From positions 1 through 19,199 of the forward strand of contig DAONEM010000038.1 in NCBI GenBank assembly GCA_035403085.1: a stretch of DNA of 19,199 nucleotides, written 5' to 3'. This document shows positions 14,093 to 19,199 of this stretch, piece after piece. Every line of letters begins with the position of its first letter. Position 1 is the stretch's first letter. A program made the position numbers and the translations under genes. The stretch is from JAMOAD01 sp023621955 (GTDB lineage: Bacteria; Acidobacteriota; Aminicenantia; JAMOAD01). A model generated the notes under the pieces. It made no database searches, was not told the origin of the DNA, and saw only the letters and a program-made list of their open reading frames with translations.

Positions 14093-14641
14093 ATGGAAGA
14101 GACGAAAGAGACCATCATCGAGAAGATCATAGAAAAAGAGTTGGCCATGTTCACAGCCGTCAACGCCCGGGAGGGCCAGGAGTGTCAGGAACGTCCCAAT
14201 ACCTTCAAAATCATGCGATGGATGTCCCACAGCGCCCTCTCGTCGGATACCCTCCGATCCTATCTCAAAGATTTGGAAGAGGCCCAAGAGAACGGACGGA
14301 ATCTGGTCACCGAGAAGTACGCCCGTATGGAAAACCTTATCCCTCCGCTCCAGTACAACAACCGGATCTTCGAGATCGCCGAGGTCGAATGGGAGTGGAT
14401 CAAGGATTTAAGCGAGAGGTTCCCTCACACCGTCAAGGGCGATCAGGAGTCCTTCCGCACCTACATCCTCTGCGAGCTGGAAACCTTCTCGGAAGAGACC
14501 CTGGAGTTCTACTGGAAGGATGTTCGGGCCGCTAAGCTTACCGGGGGAAATCTGGCGGAGGCCCGTTACCGGAACCTCTTCAAACGTTTGGGGCACGGGA
14601 CTCTGGAGGAAGTGGAGGCTAAGGCCGCCTCCGGGGCCTGA
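14093..14641 (+). CDS. DUF4125-like protein of unknown function
   Basis: A 182-residue soluble, acidic, mostly helical protein with no signal peptide or membrane segment. The pattern EKELAMFTAVN..EGQECQERPNTFKIMRWM..YLKDLEEA..GRNLVTEKYARM is what I recall of the DUF4125 family, whose function is unknown to me. NLVTEKYARM and the later NLAEARYRNL, each about 45 residues after a Glu-rich helix, suggest two related halves. Start ATG 14093 has GGGGAGGG (14077-14084) 8 bases upstream. It follows the porin terminator by 24 bases, so it probably has separate or read-through expression. No function should be assigned from this sequence alone. Confidence 0.8.
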   Translation: MEETKETIIEKIIEKELAMFTAVNAREGQECQERPNTFKIMRWMSHSALSSDTLRSYLKDLEEAQENGRNLVTEKYARMENLIPPLQYNNRIFEIAEVEWEWIKDLSERFPHTVKGDQESFRTYILCELETFSEETLEFYWKDVRAAKLTGGNLAEARYRNLFKRLGHGTLEEVEAKAASGA

Positions 14642-14682
14642 GGGCGTTTCAGGATCAACTCCCGCTAACCTCTTTGGAAGCT

Positions 14683-14718
14683 TCAGGAGAGGATGAGCTT
14701 TAGCTTGCTCGTCTCCTC
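14683..14718. terminator. Hairpin cut by the assembly gap
   Basis: GAGGATGAGC (14691-14700) can pair with GCTCGTCTCC (about 14707-14716), allowing two G-T pairs and one mismatch, just before the run of N. It lies about 50 bases after the DUF4125-like stop, where a terminator would be expected. The following bases are missing, so a T-run cannot be checked. Confidence 0.35.
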
Positions 14719-14818
14719 NNNNNNNNNNNNNNNNNNNNNNNNNNNNNNNNNNNNNNNNNNNNNNNNNNNNNNNNNNNNNNNNNNNNNNNNNNNNNNNNNN
14801 NNNNNNNNNNNNNNNNNN
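14719..14818. other. Assembly gap (100 N) between convergent genes
   Basis: Exactly 100 N of placeholder sequence between the ends of the DUF4125-like gene and the exported hydrolase gene. Hairpins flank both sides (14691-14716 and 14821-14838, the latter CTCCCTC-CTCA-GAGGGAG over the stop codon). The missing part probably contains terminators; its true length is unknown and a small gene cannot be excluded. Confidence 0.95.
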
Positions 14819-14828
14819 CGCTCCCTCC

Positions 14829-17800
14829 TCAGAGGGAGACCTTACACTCCGGAGGCGTGAAGTACCCCTTCTCCGTGGCGGTCTCTCCCTGAAAGAGGGC
14901 CCAGGAGGGAAGGTTCTGGAACCTCTTCGTCATCTGGTAGAGCTCCATGGCCGAGTTGGCCAGGTAGAGGTAGACCGTTTTCTTGGGGTTGAAGGGGCTG
15001 GGAAGGGCGACGAAGAGCCCCTGGTCGGGTTTGGCGAAGAGCTCCCCCTTCCAACGGAAGAGACCGGGCCCGGCCTCCAGGTTCAGGTCCGGAAGCACCC
15101 TTGCGGTCAACCCGTTGTCCTGGGGTCCTCCCAAGAGGATCAAGTCGTGGTTCTTCAACTCCTTCTCGTCGACCTCTCCGTCCTTGACAAGGGGGATGAA
15201 GGTCTCGGAGAAGGAGTCGGCCAGAGTGGTCTGGAAGCGGAGGCCCAAGGTGTGGTTGGCCTCGATCTGCCGGGAGGTTCCGTAAACCAAGAGGGCGTCG
15301 TGGAACTCCTCGATCAGGTAGTTGAGGGTTGGAAAGCGGGGGTTGTTCACGGGAAGCGGAGACGACCAATGGGCCTCCACGGAGAGGGGCTTGGAGGATG
15401 TGGTGAAAGAGAAGGGGATCTGCTTCTCGTCCCCTTCCACGGCGAAGAGGGAGAGCCCCTCCTCTGTCTCGACGGCCAGGAAGGTCTTTAAGGGGTAGGC
15501 CTCTCCAGGTTGTTCCTGCCGAAGAGTCCCTTCCACCACCCACCGGTTCCCTTCCTCCCTCTTGACCGCTTCGACCCGAAGGCTGGGCAGGTCCTCCCGC
15601 TCCAACCAGGCCGTGAAGAGATCCTTCAGGGGGCGTTTGGCGACGCTCTCCGCCAGTGCCAGAATCTGAGCCGTGGTGGCGGGTTTCTCCCGGAAGGTCT
15701 CATGGATGCTCTTCATGACCTTGAGGAAGAGGTCGTTGCCCAGGCGGAGGCGCATCTGGTGGAGAAGGACGGTTCCCCGAATCCGGGGAATCTGGTAGTA
15801 CTTGTAGCCGTCGTAGCCCCGTTGGGTCTTCAGGGCCGCCAGAGTTCCCTCTCTGGCGAAAACCGAGAGGAGACGGGCGTTGAGCTCCTGAAAAATGTTT
15901 GTCAGAGAGGCACAGGCGGCCTGAGGTTCGGAGGGGAGTGAGGAGAGAATGCGCCAATAGGAGGCGGAGCCGCTGGCGAACCAGTTGTCTCCCTCTCCGG
16001 CCGGATAAACCGTACCCTTCCAGAGGCCGCCGGAGGGCGGAAGAAGCTCGAGGAGTTCCTCTCCCTTAGGCCGAAGGGCTCTCTTGGGAGAGACGGCTTT
16101 TGCCTCTTCGCCCCTCCTCTTCAGCTCCTGGAGCTTCGACGTCACCCAGAGGGGGTTGATCACAGAGTACCCCAGGGAGAGGTGGGGAGTGGCTCCGGGC
16201 AGATCTGGAAGGAGGCGGTAGTTCTTCTCCGGAAACTTCTCCCGAAGGGTGACCTTCCCGTAGTGGGCCAAAAACATCATCTTCTTGGCCATTTCGCTGT
16301 TGGTGATCTTGCCGTCGCAGGCGTGAGGAAGGTTGATGGGAGCGGAGTTCCAGAAGTTCACTCCGGTGATCTCGTCGATCTCTCCCCTGTTCTGGTTGTA
16401 GAAGCGGAGGGCGACGATGTCCCTGTTCCAGGGGGAGAAGGGAAGGTCGAAGGGGGCGTCGGAGACGTCGGTGACGTACTCCTTGCGAACCTCCGGGTCC
16501 TTGGCGTTGTTGATGCTCCAATAGAAACCGGTGGTGTTGCCGGGGAACTCTTTGGTTCGGCTTCTCCAGAGCTTATACCTCTTGGTTCCCAGGAGGAGGA
16601 TGGCGGTCTCGCCGCTCTTGGAATCTCCGATGAGCCAATCGTTGGTGTAGAGGCCGTTGTTGCCGGTGGTCATGATCTTGACAAACTCATCGATGGAGGA
16701 GGCGTACTGGGCGGCTTTGCGGATTCGGTTGGATTGAGGGGTTCCGTTGGGGTCGAAGGGGCTCTGGGCGACGGTGGTCTCCCCGATCATGAGCCCCGCG
16801 GAGTTGATGTAAAAGTCCGCCCCGGAGTGGATCCCTCCGGGGAAGGTCTCGTAGACCAGCCGGTGCCCCTTGGAGGGGAGCACATCGACGATCACGTCCC
16901 AGTGGACTCCGGTGTACCCGTTCCACATGAAGATCTGACCGAAGACGATAGACCCGTCTCTCGTGGCCGGGCCGTTGGCCAGGAAGGAGGAGCATTTGTG
17001 GAGCTTCTCCGGCATCTTGGCCTCCTCCTCGGGTGTCAGGAAGCTGAGGCGGTTGACAGGGGTCTCGTTCTTCTGGAGGGCTCCCGCCAGCTGGCCGAGA
17101 TCGATGGAGGAATTGAGGGTGGCGATGTCGAGCAGGTCCAGGGGCCTTCCGTGGAAGGAGGCACCGGCCTTGACGGCGCCGTCGGCGATCCCCTTCATCT
17201 CTTCCAAGTACTCCCGGTCATAGCGGCGGAGCATGAGGGCGTCCGTCATAAGCCGCGTCTGGGACCAACCTTGAACGGGGTCGGCCTCGTTGGCGCGGAT
17301 AGCCAGCTTCTCCATGTAGGCCTGAATCTCCTCTCTCAAGAGGTAGCCGTACTGGTATCCCCTGGGGTAGGGATCTCCTTCGACGTGAACGAAGATCCAC
17401 CCACGATCGGTGTAACGGAAGGCGGGACCGAACCACCGGACCCTCTCGGGCCGGATCAGGGCCGTAACATCCTCGACCCTCTCCAGCTGGATGTCGTCGA
17501 ACCAGGCTCTCCCGGAGGCCGAACCGTTCAGACCCAGGTTCAGACGAACCCGGTCGGTCCCGCGGGTGGCGAAGAAGAGCGTCTCCACGCGGGTCCACTC
17601 TTGGGTGGATCCCAGGGCCGGCGAGTGGTTGGTGAAGGGGAAGGACTCCATGGTGAGGGCGGCTGCGACGGGGGTCGGGTAACGGCCTGTCGGGTCGGAG
17701 AAGGCCTTCTCGGTCTTGATCCACCCGCTGAGGCGGTAGAGTTCACCTACCTGCAGGGCGAGAGGCTCGGAGAGAAGATGGCTCTCCATGAGCCCCGGGT

Positions 17801-18008
17801 GGGAGATTCTCAGACTGGCCTTTCCGGCGTGGAAAATTTGCGAGTCCCCTTGAACTTTGCCGGGGGAGGAGGGATGAAGGGTCCATCCCAGGGGGAGATC
17901 GCCGGAGAGCGATTCGAAACCGGCGTTCTTCAGCGGGAGCGTCTCTCTGGCGAAGAGAAGGGAGCCGCAAAAGAGGATGAAAAAGGGGAGGAAGAGACGT
18001 GTCTTCAT
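14829..18008 (-). CDS. Exported Ntn-hydrolase (C45/phospholipase-B-like) fused to a degenerate M1-peptidase-like domain
   Basis: A 1059-residue protein starting at ATG 18008 with AGGTGAT close upstream. Residues 1-20 are a signal peptide (FILFCGSLLFA; the Cys lacks a lipobox). Residues about 25-180 look like a carbohydrate-binding-type beta-sandwich (NAGFESLSGDLPLGW..; RAWFDDIQLE). Residues about 205-620 resemble the C45/phospholipase-B-like Ntn-hydrolase fold, with candidate nucleophile Cys339 in KCSSFLANGPATRDGS, released by self-cleavage in this family. INSAGLMIGETT and NDWLIGDSKSGE also fit. Residues about 650-900 resemble the C-terminal part of M1 aminopeptidases (DNWFASGSASYW; RIRGTVLLHQMRLRLGNDLF; LFTAWLEREDLP). 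HEXXH is absent, and the usual Glu of WLxEG is replaced by Ser, so this part is probably non-catalytic. The last 150 residues (DLILLGGPQDNGLT..) are a further alpha/beta-type module. Substrate unknown; periplasmic or secreted amide or ester hydrolysis is the best guess. Confidence 0.85.
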   Translation of the reverse strand: MKTRLFLPFFILFCGSLLFARETLPLKNAGFESLSGDLPLGWTLHPSSPGKVQGDSQIFHAGKASLRISHPGLMESHLLSEPLALQVGELYRLSGWIKTEKAFSDPTGRYPTPVAAALTMESFPFTNHSPALGSTQEWTRVETLFFATRGTDRVRLNLGLNGSASGRAWFDDIQLERVEDVTALIRPERVRWFGPAFRYTDRGWIFVHVEGDPYPRGYQYGYLLREEIQAYMEKLAIRANEADPVQGWSQTRLMTDALMLRRYDREYLEEMKGIADGAVKAGASFHGRPLDLLDIATLNSSIDLGQLAGALQKNETPVNRLSFLTPEEEAKMPEKLHKCSSFLANGPATRDGSIVFGQIFMWNGYTGVHWDVIVDVLPSKGHRLVYETFPGGIHSGADFYINSAGLMIGETTVAQSPFDPNGTPQSNRIRKAAQYASSIDEFVKIMTTGNNGLYTNDWLIGDSKSGETAILLLGTKRYKLWRSRTKEFPGNTTGFYWSINNAKDPEVRKEYVTDVSDAPFDLPFSPWNRDIVALRFYNQNRGEIDEITGVNFWNSAPINLPHACDGKITNSEMAKKMMFLAHYGKVTLREKFPEKNYRLLPDLPGATPHLSLGYSVINPLWVTSKLQELKRRGEEAKAVSPKRALRPKGEELLELLPPSGGLWKGTVYPAGEGDNWFASGSASYWRILSSLPSEPQAACASLTNIFQELNARLLSVFAREGTLAALKTQRGYDGYKYYQIPRIRGTVLLHQMRLRLGNDLFLKVMKSIHETFREKPATTAQILALAESVAKRPLKDLFTAWLEREDLPSLRVEAVKREEGNRWVVEGTLRQEQPGEAYPLKTFLAVETEEGLSLFAVEGDEKQIPFSFTTSSKPLSVEAHWSSPLPVNNPRFPTLNYLIEEFHDALLVYGTSRQIEANHTLGLRFQTTLADSFSETFIPLVKDGEVDEKELKNHDLILLGGPQDNGLTARVLPDLNLEAGPGLFRWKGELFAKPDQGLFVALPSPFNPKKTVYLYLANSAMELYQMTKRFQNLPSWALFQGETATEKGYFTPPECKVSL

Positions 18009-18188
18009 CGATCACCTCGTCTGGGGTATATAAATCTTACGCAGGAGCAGGGAAAAAGTCTCGCCTGGGAGGGCCGATCTTCGTGGAGAAGCACCTCCCG
18101 GTTTGTTCGGAGGTCTTGTATCCTTTCCCAAAAGGGCCGATAAAACGTGTAAAATAGGGCATAATTTAGAGCCGCAAGGGGGAAGAGT
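18009..18188. promoter_or_regulatory. Divergent promoter region
   Basis: On the plus strand TTGTAT (18116-18121), a 17-base spacer and GATAAA (18139-18144) is one candidate. CATAAT (18160-18165) and TGTAAAAT (18148-18155) are alternative -10 boxes without good -35 partners. On the minus strand a TATATA box (about 18026-18031) precedes the hydrolase start but also lacks a clear -35. No gene is visible in these 180 bases. Confidence 0.35.
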
Positions 18189-19199
18189 GTGAAGAATATC
18201 TTGAAAGAGAGTTGGAGAGGAGTATTTGTCTGTACCCTTATAGCGTTGCTCTCCTTCTGCCTTGGCAAGAGCTTTCCCATCGTGGGGGGGCCCGTTTTTG
18301 GAATCCTCATGGGCATGGTCCTTGCCGGGATTTGGAAGGAGAGGGGGGAGTGCCGGCAGGGGATAGGGTTCACCTCCAAGAAAATCCTTCAATACGCGGT
18401 GGTTCTCCTGGGCTTCAGCATGAACCTTGACAGCATCGTGAAAACGGGTAGACAGTCCTTGCCGATCATCCTCTCTACGATCACGGTTTCTCTTCTTGTC
18501 GCCTTTTTCATGTACAAGGCCATCAGGCTCTCTTCCAATATCACCACCCTTATCGGCGTGGGCTCTTCCATCTGCGGAGGCTCGGCCATCGCGGCGGCAG
18601 CCCCCGTCATCGACGCGAAAGACGAGGAAATCGCGACCTCCATATCGGTGATCTTCCTCTTCAACGTCGCGGCGGCTCTCATCTTTCCGAGCCTGGGCGG
18701 TCTTCTCGGGTTGAGCGACCAAGGGTTCGGCCTCTTTGCGGGCACCGCCGTGAACGACACCTCCTCTGTCACGGCCGCCGCGGCGGCGTGGGACGGAATC
18801 CATGGGAGCAACACCTTGGGAGCCGCGACGACCGTCAAGCTCACAAGAACCCTGGCCATCGTTCCCATCGTGTTGGGGCTGGCGGCCTACCGTTCCCGGA
18901 AGAAGACCGCGACGTCGAGAGAGGGGTTCCGTCTCAGAGACTCCCTGCCGACCTTCATCCTCTACTTCGTCCTGGCTTCGGTCATCACCACACTCTTCCC
19001 CCTTCCGCCGGACATAGTGCTCTTTCTGAAGAATCTGAGCAAATTCTTCATCGTCATGGCCATGTCCGCCATCGGTTTGAACACGGACCTGGTCAAGCTC
19101 GTCAAGAGCGGGGGAAAGCCCATCCTTTTAGGCTTTTGCTGTTGGACGGCTATCGCCGCCGTGAGCCTGGGAATGCAAAAGATTCTAGGGATCTGGTGA
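18189..19199 (+). CDS. yeiH: YeiH-family (UPF0324) putative anion/sulfate exporter
   Basis: A 336-residue integral membrane protein with about ten hydrophobic segments, complete to the TGA that ends the window. Family marks are GPVFGILMGMVLAG near the start, LLGFSMNLDSIVKTG, TTLIGVGSSICGGSAIAAAAPVI with the following DEEIATSISVIFLFN, and FAGTAVNDTSSVTAAA. The family is often annotated as a sulfate or sulfonate-related exporter, but for most members the substrate is not established. Start GTG 18189 follows AGGGGGAAG (18177-18185) at short spacing. It is transcribed away from the hydrolase gene and has no visible tie to the decarboxylase group. Confidence 0.88.
   Translation: MKNILKESWRGVFVCTLIALLSFCLGKSFPIVGGPVFGILMGMVLAGIWKERGECRQGIGFTSKKILQYAVVLLGFSMNLDSIVKTGRQSLPIILSTITVSLLVAFFMYKAIRLSSNITTLIGVGSSICGGSAIAAAAPVIDAKDEEIATSISVIFLFNVAAALIFPSLGGLLGLSDQGFGLFAGTAVNDTSSVTAAAAAWDGIHGSNTLGAATTVKLTRTLAIVPIVLGLAAYRSRKKTATSREGFRLRDSLPTFILYFVLASVITTLFPLPPDIVLFLKNLSKFFIVMAMSAIGLNTDLVKLVKSGGKPILLGFCCWTAIAAVSLGMQKILGIW

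Noticed and set aside
16182..18143. Plus-strand 653-codon frame over the exported hydrolase
   Set aside because: Antisense shadow; the minus frame has a signal peptide, a ribosome site and recognisable domains.

Overview
The window looks like chromosome from a fairly GC-rich, anaerobic, double-membrane bacterium, probably from a draft assembly or metagenome bin because it contains two runs of exactly 100 N. The diderm call rests on a signal-peptide-bearing beta-barrel porin with an aromatic C-terminal residue. The anaerobe call rests on a glycyl radical enzyme system. I favour the phylum Synergistota (amino-acid-fermenting diderm anaerobes), but that is inference; no rRNA or tRNA gene is present to settle it.

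Layout. (1) 1-1865, minus strand: the N-terminal part of a secreted repeat protein, an eight-unit PQQ-type beta-propeller followed by alternating InlB/Flg_new_2-type repeats, running off the left edge. A near-consensus promoter with an overlapping palindrome lies upstream. (2) 1866-2595: about 730 bases without a convincing gene, holding a potentially structured RNA segment (about 2243-2445), a possible 24-codon ORF and the promoter of the next gene. (3) 2596-7248, plus strand: a dCache/PAS sensor kinase, an NtrC-type sigma-54 activator overlapping it by 4 bp, and a separate stand-alone receiver protein preceded by a regulatory-looking spacer. (4) 7312-14013, plus strand: the centrepiece, a 4-hydroxyphenylacetate decarboxylase (p-cresol-forming) locus. 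It encodes the glycyl radical subunit (interrupted by an assembly gap), the small Fe-S subunit, an intrinsic terminator, an MFS transporter, a hairpin, the radical-SAM activase, an outer-membrane porin and a strong terminator. (5) 14093-14641: a DUF4125-like protein. (6) a second assembly gap. (7) 14829-18008, minus strand: a large exported protein joining a lectin-like domain, an Ntn-hydrolase (C45/phospholipase-B-like) domain and a degenerate M1-peptidase-like domain. (8) 18189-19199, plus strand: a YeiH-family membrane protein.

How the genes may work together (inference). The two-component genes would sense a small carboxylate or aromatic ligand and drive a sigma-54-dependent promoter. The porin and the MFS carrier would move the arylacetate (a tyrosine-fermentation product) across the two membranes. 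The decarboxylase, activated by its radical-SAM partner, would turn it into p-cresol and CO2. The internal terminator and hairpin would make the catalytic subunits more abundant than transporter, activase and porin. Catalytic residues sit at exactly the spacing I recall for the Clostridioides difficile enzyme, and the small subunit retains the full 1 His + 7 Cys set for two [4Fe-4S] clusters.
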